A stretch of 64,000 nt of DNA from positions 1,004,737 to 1,068,736 of the forward strand of contig JAJQZP010000045.1 of NCBI GenBank assembly GCA_025403435.1, given 5' to 3'. This DNA is from Artocarpus heterophyllus (taxonomy: Eukaryota; Streptophyta; Magnoliopsida; Rosales; Moraceae). The position numbers were made by a program, and so were the translations under genes. The notes under the pieces are model-generated. The model made no database searches and was not told the origin of the DNA. It was given only the letters and a program-made list of their open reading frames with translations. How positions within the stretch are numbered: position 1 is the first letter of the stretch; every line of letters begins with the position of its first letter. Below are positions 39,431 through 51,091 of this stretch, piece after piece.

Positions 39431-39448
39431 TCCCTGGCAATGGTGCCA
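39431..39448 (-). other. Primer binding site, tRNA-Asp type, Athila-like element
   Basis: Minus strand TGGCACCATTGCCAGGGA, 6 nt inside the 5' LTR. It differs from the tRNA-Asp-type site common in Athila elements at three positions, each a G-to-A change at a CpG. Confidence 0.75.
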
Positions 39449-39454
39449 AAAACT

Positions 39455-40658
39455 TGTTATGCTTGAACCACAAGTGAATAAGTCGTAAGTAATAAAGTGA
39501 CCACAAGGTCAAGTGTCGTCCCACGAGGATTGAATTTTTAGAAATTTAAACTAATTATTATGGGTTTTGGAAACTAAATTTTATATTGGCAATAATAAAT
39601 ATAAATTAAAATGAGATTTTAATGAAAATTAAACTAACTATATTAAAAAAGCAATTCACAAAGCAAACACCCAAATGAAAAATTCGTGAAACAGAAATTC
39701 TATGTGAAGAAGTCTCTAGGGGTCTCAACTTTACCCTATTTTATCTATGCCTTTTCTATTTGGTAAATGTTAACTCGTTTCACTTAATTCATTAATCAAC
39801 GATTAAAATTAACCTCATTTCCTTTCTCCAGTGTCAATGAGGTTATATGGATAGATATTCAAGTCAATATCTTTATCTAACTTGTATACCTATACACTCA
39901 TTAAGCACATCCTTATAGTGATCATCTAAGTGCTATGATTCTCTCGAACTCAACAACAACAAGACTGTGTATCTCAAAACTGATAAATAAATTCATCTCT
40001 CTCAAACATTAAAATCCATTAATCAAAATCAACTAATTCATTACTCAACAAATTAGAAGCAGAACACAAATAAATTGAATTCAAATTTCATTGACAATCA
40101 TCCAAATATTCCAAGCATAATTTGAATAGAGCTATGTCAAGCCCTTAGAAAAAAAATATGGCCAATCATAGATAAATCCATAGTAGAAGCATTAATGCAC
40201 CAAGAATCTTCAGGATATTCTTCAAGAAAATCCACCTCTAAGCTCCTTTCTCTTCTAAAAATATAAGCCTTCAAAATATTCCTTAGGAAGTGTGCCTCCC
40301 TTCTTTAGGGTTTTGGGTGTTAAGCCTTTATTTCAGGTTTGATTTGAGTTATTGATTCAAAGGAATAGCTAAGATCAGCCAAAAATTAGCAATCAGCATG
40401 CCCAAATACCAAAGGGGTGCATGGCCGAGTGATGTAGCTTGTGGAGTTGCGCAGCCTGTGTGCCCTTGTTGCGCGGCCACGTGCATGCATTGGCGCAAGG
40501 GCTTCAACTCCAAGCTCTAAAATACCTCCAAAAACTCTTCTTTTGAGCCAATTTGTTTACTAAGTTCAACTTTTCTTCATTTCCTATAAAATAGCACAAA
40601 AGACATCAAACTAACCTCAAGGCAAAAACATCACTCGTGAGTAAAGACTCACTCATCA
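39455..40658 (-). repeat. Athila-like 5' LTR
   Basis: Starts TGTTATGCTTGAACCAC and ends CTCACTCATCA on the plus strand. Collinear with the 3' LTR but clearly diverged and about 165 bp shorter. The primer site abuts its left side and ATTAT follows on its right. Confidence 0.85.
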
Positions 40659-41010
40659 ATTATATTGGTCGGGTTGATTTCATTTTGTCATCCTGACCTC
40701 ACAGATGAAGAATTATTAATAATTGAGAAAATTCTAGGAAAACGATTCTTGGATCAGAGGCTGAATTACTTACACTGCTGAATTTACGTAGAAGTTGCTG
40801 CCTCCCGTAGATTCCATTGTTAACAATAATAATAATAGTATTGATCACTTGAAAGCACTCTTTTGTTTTTGCTAATTATGTGTCTAATTGTTAGATTGTT
40901 ATTTTTCATGGTGGTTGACAATCATAAGCATCAATGGAATATTCACGGCCCTATCTATGAATTAATTTTCTATATCGTTAGATTTTTTTCTTTTTTCTTT
41001 TTTTGGTAGA
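40659..41010. repeat. B2 copy of the old spacer unit, part left of the Tekay insertion
   Basis: Matches U1 from about 12281 (gatttcattttgtcatcctgacctcac; gttgctgcctcccgtagat; TAA run), then diverges and lacks the hAT element. B2 resumes beyond the Tekay element at 51092 and continues to about 52430. Confidence 0.7.
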
Positions 41011-41135
41011 ATACATCAGCGGAAGTGTTTATATATAACTTTGAGCAAAATTAAAGTGTTTGTAACAATAATTTCTACTTTTTATAAACAACTACACTTT
41101 GTACTCTTTTTAAATAGCCACACTGTCTTTTTGCG
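41011..41135. repeat. 125-bp flank duplication, left copy
   Basis: Repeated at 51092-51216 with one difference seen (taaataGCC against taaacaGCC). It begins ATACATCAGCGG, the sequence directly after the right LTR, and ends TGCG at the junction with gag sequence. It looks like the unoccupied target site. Confidence 0.85.
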
Positions 41136-42026
41136 CCCGCTGCCAGACGAACTGCTGCTACCACTGGTCGCACCGCCTTGCTTGCTTTTCCCCGGAGTTG
41201 GACGACTACTGGTGCTCTTCCTGCCACTCCTCTGCGGTCCTCCTGAAGCCTTGGCTCAATCTTCACAATACTGCACGTAATCATTCTCCACGGAGATCGC
41301 CGACGACACAAGCTCTCCGAAACTCCTAAGCCGTAGAGCAACCAACTGCCGCCGAATAGGAGCCTTGAGTCCCTCCTGAAACTTGATGCATTTCTCACGC
41401 TCCGATGCCACAGCTGATGGAGCAAACCTAGCCAACTCGTTAAACCTTGCCTCATACTCCCGAACTGACATATCACCCTGCTGCAATCTATAAAACTCAG
41501 CTGCTTTCTGGTCTCTATATCCCTGCGGAAAATACCGATCATAGAACAGCTCCTCGAACTTGTCCCAACTGATATTGCCACCGCGCTCCAGACGCTTAGT
41601 TTGTTTCCACCAGGTGTTAGCGCCACCCTCGAGCTTATACGCCGCGAACTCCACACGATACTCCTCAGGCACACCAAGGGTATCAAGATGCTTCAAAATC
41701 GAATCCAACCAATACTCTGCTAACTGCGGATCCCCATTGCCATCAAAAGTCGGAATAGACGCTCGCCGAAATTCCTTAAAGAAAGCATGCCGACTACCAA
41801 CACTGGAGTCTTCCGGTCTAGCCCTGGCTGCCATCTGCCGGAAAGCTGCCATCATAGACCTCATCAGGCCCTCATCATTTCCGAACTCCGCGTCAGCTGT
41901 CGAATGACGTCTAGGTGCCATTCTCTCACTTCTGAAAACAAAATTTGGACTGTCAGAGGTATTTCATTGTCAAACCTATGTGTGCACAATTCCCAAGGTT
42001 CATAACCTTGAGCTCTGATACCATTC
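41136..42026 (-). pseudogene. Truncated second copy of Tekay-like primer site and gag
   Basis: Nearly identical to 48041-48931. The gag ORF (41921-41256) is open for 221 residues, matching residues 1-221 of the full gag-pol, then stops where an Arg codon CGA has become TGA. Sequence matching the full copy continues to the breakpoint at TGCG (41132-41135). A second tRNA primer site is at 42012-42023. It encodes the Retrotrans_gag domain only, with no zinc knuckle or enzymes. Confidence 0.9.
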
Positions 42027-44185
42027 TGTCACGCCCCGGAGTACGGGAGGTGACGTGGCGAAATATTTAGATTAATTAAAAGCGAATTTAATTAAAAATC
42101 GGGGGTTTGAGAACCCAATTAAGTAAAAATTAAGAAGAATTTTCCACCACATTTTATAAAGAATTTAAAATCATTAAACAAATAACAATAATTGAATAGA
42201 AACCGCGAATATGGGTTCCACAACCCACAACTTGTGCACACACATGGATCTGACAATATCACAAATACAATTACAGTCCAAGTACAAATAAAGTTAAGCC
42301 TTACATGCCTTGATTAATAATGCTGAATATAAATAAATTCTCCTAGTGCTCCTGAGTCCGGTCTGAAGATTCTCCTCCAAACCTATATGGAAAACCACCT
42401 AGAAGGGGGGGGAAATTTAAAACAATAAAACGTGAGCGAAAGGCTCAGTAGGACTAGGTTTTTATAAAATAATTCGATGCAAAGAAACAAGACATTATCA
42501 GGAGTATACAGAAATAAAACGTTAGATAAATAAATAAATAGATTGAGTAGAACCGTTCTGACACAGAACAGTCTACTCGTCAAATCAAAACACCAATTTA
42601 CTTTTACCTAGGCAAACCATGATATCACCACCGTAGTGGCCCAGCTGGGTTTCGGGACCTGCCCCCAAGGTCGTTCGTCACACGACCCGATCTCTGATAT
42701 GGCATCATGCCTTAGTGTTCGTTATCATTATCATTCAAACCCGATTACCGAGTATTGTCAATTACATTCATTATGAAATTCATTTCATGTCACGGTATAT
42801 AAAAATATAACCGATAAAATCATTTTCAAACAACCGTTGAAAACATTTTGATAGAAATCATTTTCAAAGCCAAATCATTTCAAAACCAGGCTACCAAAGA
42901 AATAGGATAGAAGTCCTACCTCAGTACTCGTGCCGGTACCCCACACCGTAATCCCGATCCGCTATACGTTAGCTCCACGGAACCACGAACAGTCCTAGAT
43001 ACAAACTAAGTCGATCAATATCTAGTTCGAGACATTCTATGTTACTAAATCATTTCATGATGTCCTAGTGTGCCATTTGTATCATTAAAATCATCCTATA
43101 AGGTTGGGATTTAAATCAGGGTTCAAAACAATGAAATCGGGTAAAAATCACAAAATTTTCCATGCCTCGGTCGGCCTGCCGGACGCCCTGCTTCGGCCTG
43201 CCGAACTGTACAGTTCGGCCTGCCGGAAACGAGGTTCGGCCTGCCGAACATTTCCCCAGATTCGGCCTGCCGATCGGAAGAACACCGGCCTGCCGATCAT
43301 CACTCCGGCCTGCCGAACATGAACTTCGGCCTGCCGAACTGGGAAAATCCAGAAATCCCAGCCACGGGTTTCTCGATCCCCAAAATCCAAATCTGAATTC
43401 CAACCTGTTTTTCTCAATTCCCAGGCATGAAAAATAACTATAGTTGATAGAAAAACATTCTAAAACATGTTTGGAATCATTTAAACAACATTTGAACTCA
43501 AAATCTTCAAAAATCCGAAAATGAGAAAAAGAGGAGAAAAATGAAAATCTTGAATCCAATCCGTTTTTCTTCAATCTAGGTTTAGATTCTAGTTGTTCTA
43601 AGCTCATTTAACACAAATCCACGGTTTTCTAAGCTTAAACAAGTTTAGATTTCAAAAACACACAAAATCGAAAATTTTGAAAAAGTTTAGAAATTTCGAA
43701 TCTAACCTCGAATCGAAGCTTCAATCCGCGTTCTCGGTTGCCGAATCACGTCCCCGAGCTTCCTCCTTGCTGTTCCGAAGCTTGGATTCGAATGGAAATC
43801 AAAATTTGAGAGAGATTGAGAGAGAGAGAGGGGCTGCCGAGTGAGAGAGAGGGAAGAGAGAGAGAGAGCCCGTGAGAATGAAGAGGGAGAGAGAGAAGAG
43901 AGAAATAAATAGAGAAAATCGGTGGGCGGTTTTACTGTGCGAAAACCATGTGCCGCCCACGGTTTTGTAAAACAGAGTATTTTTAACATTTTACAAATTG
44001 TTGTGTTTTAAAACTCAAAACATCATTTTAAAACAAATGAGAAATCATTTGAATACATCAGTTTAACAAAACAACCAAAATTCAAAATCCAACCAAATAA
44101 TCTAATTAAAGTTAAAACTTTAATTATGGCACACTAATTCACCATTTACATTACATTAATGTTAAATAAATTTCGGGACGTTACA
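42027..44185 (-). repeat. Tekay-like LTR (3' LTR of the full unit)
   Basis: 2,159 bp, TGTCACGCCCCGG...CGGGACGTTACA. Differences from 48932-51091 that I noticed (about ten) all lie between about 42060 and 42550. It contains the CGGCCTGCCG array and a (GA)-rich tract near 43805-43915. Confidence 0.93.
43172..43336. repeat. Array of eight palindromic CGGCCTGCCG units (in LTR)
   Basis: Copies start at 43172, 43194, 43216, 43237, 43263, 43286, 43306 and 43327, that is, every 20-26 bp. The core is an inverted repeat CGGC-CT-GCCG, often extended to TTCGGCCTGCCGAA. Between the second and third units lies a perfect 16-bp palindrome CGAACTGTACAGTTCG (43202-43217). The same array is at 50078-50242 in the other LTR. 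Confidence 0.95.
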
Positions 44186-44201
44186 GCTCTCCACCCCTAA
44201 A
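44186..44201 (-). other. Polypurine tract of Tekay-like element
   Basis: Minus strand TTTAGGGGTGGAGAGC directly precedes the LTR start TGTAACGTCCCG. Confidence 0.8.
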
Positions 44202-44233
44202 AGAAATTTCGTCCACGAAATTTACAACTCATT

Positions 44234-47200
44234 TCAGAAACAAAACAAATGCGGATACAATTCCCGCATATTCGATTCTAGTTCCCCAGTGGCTTCATCA
44301 ACACCGTGATGCTGCCACACGACCTTTACCAACGGTATCTCACGACGACGCAAGCTAATCACTTTCCGGTCGATGATCTGAATCGGCACTTCTTCGTACG
44401 TCGTATCCTCCTGAACCTGCACATCGCGAAACGAAACTATCTTATCCTGCTCAGGTGGACACTTCCTAAGCATCGACACATGAAACACATCATGCACATG
44501 GGAAAGTTCGGGCGGAAGATCAAGCCGATAAGCGACCACGCCAACACGCTGAGTGACCTCGAACGGCCCAATATACCTCGGTGCGAGTTTCCCACTCACT
44601 CCGAACCGCATGGTTCCCTTACGAGGTGACACCCTCAAGAGAACAAAATCTCCAACCGCGAATTCTAAGGGTCTACGTCTCCTATCCGCGTAGCTCTTCT
44701 GCCGACTCTGAGCTGCCCTCAACCGATCTCGAATCACCGCGACTTTCTCGTTGCTATCACGAATCTCTTCCGGCCCAAGAATAACTCTATCTTCCGGCTC
44801 GGCCCAACACACAGGTGACCGACACGGTCGCCCATACAATGCCTCAAATGGTGCCATACCGATACTCGCCTGATAACTGTTGTTGTACGCGAACTCCGCC
44901 AAATGCAAATGTTGCTTCCAATTTCCGCCGAAGTCCAACGCACAAGCACGCAACATATCCTCGAGAACCTGAATGACCCGCTCAGACTGCCCATCAGTCT
45001 GAGGATGAAACGCCGTACTGAAGTTCAAATCTGTACCCAAAGCCTCCTGAAAACTCCTCCAGTACTTAGCATTAAACCTGGTGTCTCGATCAGAGGTGAT
45101 GGACAAAGGAACTCCATGCAACCTCACAATGTTCTGCATATACAGCTCCCCGAGAGTCTTCCTGGAACACGTCGACCTAAACGGAATGAAATGCGCCGAT
45201 TTCGTCAACCTGTCGACCACAACCCAAACTGCATCATGCCGCTGCTCCGTCCTCGGCAAACCTGTGAGAAAATCCATCGTCACATGCTCCCATTTCCACC
45301 CTGGAATAGGAAGCGGCTGAAGCTGACCTGCAGGCTTCTGATGCTCGGCTTTCACCTGAAGACACGTCAAACACTTGGCCACGTACTCGCGAACATCTTC
45401 CTTCATGCCTCTCCACCAATAGTGCCTCTTCAAATCACGATACATCTTGGTGCTCCCTGGATGAATAGCGAACTGAGACCTATGAGCTTCATCTAGAACG
45501 GCTTTCGTCACCTCGGCGATAACTGGAACTGCAAGACGCTCCCGGAAGTACAACGATCCATCTGCATGCACGCTCCATTCTGCAAACTGCTCCCCGTTCT
45601 GAATCCGCGACCAAATCCCCTGCAAATGTCGATCCTGCCACTGACCTTGCTTCACTATCCGAACAAGAGCTGGAGTCGCTTTCACGTGATATAACAAAAC
45701 TCGATCACCGTCGTCATGATACTGTAGCCGATACTCACTCACTGTCGCATCCCTGCTCCAGTCCTCAAAAATCAAACAAGCGAGAATCCCTGAAGACCTC
45801 CTGCTAAGCGCGTCCGCTACCACATTAGCTTTCCCGGGATGATACTGCAACGCGAAATCATAATCCTCCATGTACTCCACCCATCTGCGCTGCCTCAAGT
45901 TGAGATCCCTCTGAGTGAACAAATGCCTCAAACTCTTGTGATCGGAGAAGACCTAAAACGACGCTCCATACAAATAACATCTCCAAATCTTCAGCGCGTA
46001 GATCACCGCTGCAAGCTCTAAATCGTGAGTAGGATAATTCCGCTCGTGAGGTCGTAGCTGTCTCGATCCGTACGCAACCACACGTCCATGCTGCATCAAC
46101 ACGCATCCAAGTCCACGCCCTGAAGCATCAGCATAAACCTCATACGGCTCGTCACTACTAGGAATAACTAATACTGGAGCTGAAGTCAACCTGTTCTTCA
46201 ATTCCTGAAAAGCAGACTCACAGTCTTCATCCCACTCAAACCTGACATTTTTCTTGGTCAACCTCGTCAACGGAGCTGCAATCTTCGAAAAGTCCTTTAC
46301 AAATTTCCTGTAATATCCAGCAAGACCTAAGAAGCTGCGAATCTCCGCTACATTCCTTGGTCGTTCCCACTCCAATATAGCTTCAATCTTGGACGGATCC
46401 ACTGAAATACCATGCTCCGAGATGACATGACCCAGAAATTTGACCTCAGTCAACCAGAACTCACATTTTTCTCTCTTAGCATACAACTGGTGCTCCCGCA
46501 AAGTCTGAAGCACGATCCGAAGATGCTGCTCATGCTCCTCCCATGTCTTAGAATACACAAGAATATCATCGATGAACACGATCACAAACTGATCCAGATA
46601 TGGCCTAAAAATCCTGTTCATCAGATCCATGAAAGCTGCTGGAGCATTCGTCAACCCGAAAGACATAACCAGAAACTCGAAGTGCCCATACCGAGTCCTA
46701 AAAGCTGTCTTGGGAATATCCTCTTCCTTGATTCTGAGCTGATGATAACCTGACCGCAAATCAATCTTCGAGAAGTATCGCGAACCTCCCAACTGATCAA
46801 ATAGCTCATCAATCCTAGGCAAAGGATACTTGTTCTTCACCGTAACACGGTTCAGCTGCCGATAATCCACACATAACCTGAGAGTCCCATCGTGCTTCTT
46901 AGCGAACAAAACTGGTGCTCCCCACGGAGATGTGCTATTCCGAATATATCCTTTATCAGCAAGCTCCTGAAGTTGCTTCCTCAATTCCTTCATTTCTGCC
47001 GGCGCCATCCGATAAGGTGCCATAGAAATCGGTGATGTCCCGGGAAACAACTCGATACCAAACTCAATTTCCCGATACGGTGGCAATCCTGGCAACTCGT
47101 CGGGGAAAACATCCTCGAACTCACCAACCACCGGAATCGCTACACTACTACTCGAAACATAGGGCTCGCAATCTAGATTGGCAAGAAAAGCAAAACAATC

Positions 47201-48826
47201 TAGATTCCTTCGCCCTCCTAGGCATGACTTCATGAGACGCTCACTCATTAGCCAATCACCACCACCCTGGTAAGTGATTACCGTCCCCCTATCAGACACT
47301 AGGGTCACTTTTCTAAGTTGGCAGTCCACAACTGCACTATACCTGGACAACCAGTCCATTCCTAGAATCACATCATAGGAACTCATGGGGAGTATAATCA
47401 AATCACTTTTCAAAATCTCATCCCCAATCTTTATTTTACAAGATTTACACATATGATTTACACACACCCGCCCCAAGGGAGAAATTATAGCTAGGGGTTC
47501 ATTAAACTCTTCTATCTCTAATCCCAAGGCATGTACAAAAGAACTCGAAATGAGAGAATGAGAGGCACCGGTATCAAATAGAACGCGTGCTAGAGATCTG
47601 GAAACCAAGATCATACCATCAACAACTGCGTTACCAGTCTGAGAATCTGACCCTCCAGATGCCATCGCATGAACCTGCACTGGCGCTTTTCCTTTTCCTC
47701 TACCGACATTGCTGGGTCCTGCATTACTCGGCCGATGCTGCTGAGATGGAGACAACTGCACACTACCTGCACTCGGAGCTCTATACTGAGGAACACTGTG
47801 CTGGAAATACTGCTGCTGCTGTCCCCGTGCCGGATATGTGAATTGCTGAGGAGAAAACTGCGGATACTGCAACTGCGGGTACTGCGGAGGTGGAGGTAGG
47901 GTCTGAGGCTGAGGCTGAGATGAACGACTGGCATCCTCCCCGGTCTGCGATCCAAGACGAGCACTCCTGATCGGGCAATTCCTCTTGATGTGTCCGGGCT
48001 GCTGACAGAAATGACAATGGAAGCTGTAGGGATTGCTGCGCCCGCTGCCAGACGAACTGCTGCTACCACTGGTCGCACCGCCTTGCTTGCTTTTCCCCGG
48101 AGTTGGACGACTACTGGTGCTCTTCCTGCCACTCCTCTGCGGTCCTCCTGAAGCCTTGGCTCGATCTTCACAATACTGCACGTAATCATTCTCCACGGAG
48201 ATCGCCGACGACACAAGCTCTCCGAAACTCCTAAGCCGTAGAGCAACCAACTGCCGCCGAATAGGAGCCTTGAGTCCCTCCTGAAACTTGATGCATTTCT
48301 CACGCTCCGATGCCACAGCTGATGGAGCAAACCTAGCCAACTCGTTAAACCTTGCCTCATACTCCCGAACTGACATATCACCCTGCTGCAATCTATAAAA
48401 CTCAGCTGCTTTCTGGTCTCTATATCCCTGCGGAAAATACCGATCATAGAACAGCTCCTCGAACTTGTCCCAACTGATATTGCCACCGCGCTCCAGACGC
48501 TTAGTTTGTTTCCACCAGGTGTTAGCGCCACCCTCGAGCTTATACGCCGCGAACTCCACACGATACTCCTCAGGCACACCAAGGGTATCAAGATGCTTCA
48601 AAATCGAATCCAACCAATACTCTGCTAACTGCGGATCCCCATTGCCATCAAAAGTCGGAATAGACGCTCGCCGAAATTCCTTAAAGAAAGCATGCCGACT
48701 ACCAACACTGGAGTCTTCCGGTCTAGCCCTGGCTGCCATCTGCCGGAAAGCTGCCATCATAGACCTCATCAGGCCCTCATCATTTCCGAACTCCGCGTCA
48801 GCTGTCGAATGACGTCTAGGTGCCAT
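44234..48826 (-). CDS. Tekay-like gag-pol polyprotein, single in-frame stop in RNase H
   Basis: Encodes the Ty3/Gypsy polyprotein for replication by reverse transcription. First part (48826-45953, 957 residues): gag; CCHC zinc knuckle C271, C274, H279, C284; retropepsin with FDTGAS (D418); reverse transcriptase with [10 protein letters not shown] and FIDD (751-754); RNase H with YADASGRG (D900). Codon 958 is TAG (45953-45955), and the same frame resumes at once. The downstream part to 44234 carries the rest of RNase H and the integrase. Counted from the Leu codon at 45931, these are HHCC (H150, H157, C187, C190) and the catalytic triad D220, D281, E317 with D-60-D-35-E spacing. A GPY/F-type module and a chromodomain-like tail follow, where the expected EATWELE reads EATGELE. 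The start is the first ATG 106 nt downstream of the LTR. All else appears intact, so one nonsense change separates it from a full-length frame. Confidence 0.93.
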
Positions 48827-48916
48827 TCTCTCACTTCTGAAAACAAAATTTGGACTGTCAGAGGTATTTCATTGTCAAACCTATGTGTGCACAATTCCCA
48901 AGGTTCATAACCTTGA

Positions 48917-48928
48917 GCTCTGATACCA
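48917..48928 (-). other. Primer binding site, initiator tRNA-Met type
   Basis: Minus strand TGGTATCAGAGC, three bases from the 5' LTR, complementary to the 3' end of plant initiator tRNA-Met. Confidence 0.9.
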
Positions 48929-48931
48929 TTC

Positions 48932-51091
48932 TGTCACGCCCCGGAGTACGGGAGGTGACGTGGCGGAATATTTAGATTAATTAAAAGCGAATTTAATTAA
49001 AAATCGGGGGTTTGAGAACCCAATTAAGTAAAAATTAAGAAGAATTTTCCACCACATTTTATAAAGAATTTAGAATCATTAAACAAATAACAATAATTGA
49101 ATAAAAACCGCGAATATGGGTTCCACAACCCACAACTTGTGCACACACATGGATCTGACAATATCACAAATACAATTACAGTCCAAGTACAAATAAAGTT
49201 GAGCCTTACATGCCTTGATTAATAATACTGAATATAAATAAATTCTCCTAGTGCTCCTGAGTCCGGTCTGAAGAATCTCCTCCAAACCTATATGGAAAAC
49301 CACCTAGAAGGGGGGGGGAAATTTAAAACAATAAAACGTGAGCGAAAGGCTCAGTAGGACTAGGTTTTTATAAAATAATTCGATGCAAAGAAACAAAACA
49401 TTATCAGGAGTATACAGAAATAAAACGTTAGATAAATAAATAAATAATTTGAGTAGAACCGTTCTGACACAGAACAGTCTACTCGTCAAATCAAAACACC
49501 AATTTACTTTTACCTAGGCAAACCATGATATCACCACCGTAGTGGCCCAGCTGGGTTTCGGGACCTGCCCCCAAGGTCGTTCGTCACACGACCCGATCTC
49601 TGATATGGCATCATGCCTTAGTGTTCGTTATCATTATCATTCAAACCCGATTACCGAGTATTGTCAATTACATTCATTATGAAATTCATTTCATGTCACG
49701 GTATATAAAAATATAACCGATAAAATCATTTTCAAACAACCGTTGAAAACATTTTGATAGAAATCATTTTCAAAGCCAAATCATTTCAAAACCAGGCTAC
49801 CAAAGAAATAGGATAGAAGTCCTACCTCAGTACTCGTGCCGGTACCCCACACCGTAATCCCGATCCGCTATACGTTAGCTCCACGGAACCACGAACAGTC
49901 CTAGATACAAACTAAGTCGATCAATATCTAGTTCGAGACATTCTATGTTACTAAATCATTTCATGATGTCCTAGTGTGCCATTTGTATCATTAAAATCAT
50001 CCTATAAGGTTGGGATTTAAATCAGGGTTCAAAACAATGAAATCGGGTAAAAATCACAAAATTTTCCATGCCTCGGTCGGCCTGCCGGACGCCCTGCTTC
50101 GGCCTGCCGAACTGTACAGTTCGGCCTGCCGGAAACGAGGTTCGGCCTGCCGAACATTTCCCCAGATTCGGCCTGCCGATCGGAAGAACACCGGCCTGCC
50201 GATCATCACTCCGGCCTGCCGAACATGAACTTCGGCCTGCCGAACTGGGAAAATCCAGAAATCCCAGCCACGGGTTTCTCGATCCCCAAAATCCAAATCT
50301 GAATTCCAACCTGTTTTTCTCAATTCCCAGGCATGAAAAATAACTATAGTTGATAGAAAAACATTCTAAAACATGTTTGGAATCATTTAAACAACATTTG
50401 AACTCAAAATCTTCAAAAATCCGAAAATGAGAAAAAGAGGAGAAAAATGAAAATCTTGAATCCAATCCGTTTTTCTTCAATCTAGGTTTAGATTCTAGTT
50501 GTTCTAAGCTCATTTAACACAAATCCACGGTTTTCTAAGCTTAAACAAGTTTAGATTTCAAAAACACACAAAATCGAAAATTTTGAAAAAGTTTAGAAAT
50601 TTCGAATCTAACCTCGAATCGAAGCTTCAATCCGCGTTCTCGGTTGCCGAATCACGTCCCCGAGCTTCCTCCTTGCTGTTCCGAAGCTTGGATTCGAATG
50701 GAAATCAAAATTTGAGAGAGATTGAGAGAGAGAGAGGGGCTGCCGAGTGAGAGAGAGGGAAGAGAGAGAGAGAGCCCGTGAGAATGAAGAGGGAGAGAGA
50801 GAAGAGAGAAATAAATAGAGAAAATCGGTGGGCGGTTTTACTGTGCGAAAACCATGTGCCGCCCACGGTTTTGTAAAACAGAGTATTTTTAACATTTTAC
50901 AAATTGTTGTGTTTTAAAACTCAAAACATCATTTTAAAACAAATGAGAAATCATTTGAATACATCAGTTTAACAAAACAACCAAAATTCAAAATCCAACC
51001 AAATAATCTAATTAAAGTTAAAACTTTAATTATGGCACACTAATTCACCATTTACATTACATTAATGTTAAATAAATTTCGGGACGTTACA
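48932..51091 (-). repeat. Tekay-like 5' LTR
   Basis: 2,160 bp, TGTCACGCCCCGG...CGGGACGTTACA, abutting the primer site. One base longer than its partner because of an extra G in a G-run near 49310. Confidence 0.93.

Larger units (their letters stand above)
28426..40658 (-). mobile_element. Complete but decayed Athila/Tat-like Ty3/Gypsy retrotransposon
   Basis: Two TG...CA LTRs (28426-29794 and 39455-40658) bound a 9.7-kb internal region. A perfect 5-bp target duplication ATTAT flanks the whole (28421-28425 and 40659-40663). On the minus strand the order is 5' LTR, tRNA-Asp-type primer site, gag, protease, reverse transcriptase, RNase H, integrase, env-position ORF, purine tract, 3' LTR. Every coding block is broken and the LTRs differ in length (1,369 and 1,204 bp), so it is old. 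The left half is included in the U1/U2 duplication. Confidence 0.9.
41136..51091 (-). mobile_element. Tekay-like chromovirus: full LTR-internal-LTR plus a truncated second internal part
   Basis: On the minus strand the order is 5' LTR (51091-48932), primer site, gag-pol, purine tract, LTR (44185-42027), then about 890 bp of a second primer site and gag (42026-41136) that ends inside gag with no further LTR. The full unit is about 9.1 kb. Initiator-Met-type primer site, domain order with integrase after RNase H, and a C-terminal chromodomain-like tail place it with Tekay/Del chromoviruses. LTRs are about 99.5% identical by eye, so it is young. Confidence 0.9.

Noticed and set aside
41011..41135. 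Treating the 125-bp flank repeat as an unusually long target-site duplication
   Set aside because: Ty3/Gypsy integrases make 4-6-bp duplications, and the left edge is not an LTR end; the repeat is better explained by recombination with an empty site.
43116..43607. 163-codon ORF with repeated RQAE/GRP words (also 50022-50513)
   Set aside because: Produced by the CGGCCTGCCG array inside the LTR; the LTR is non-coding and both strands give similar repetitive ORFs.
45234..45496. Several plus-strand ORFs inside 44234-48826 (for example 44903-45496)
   Set aside because: Opposite-strand shadows of the gag-pol frame.
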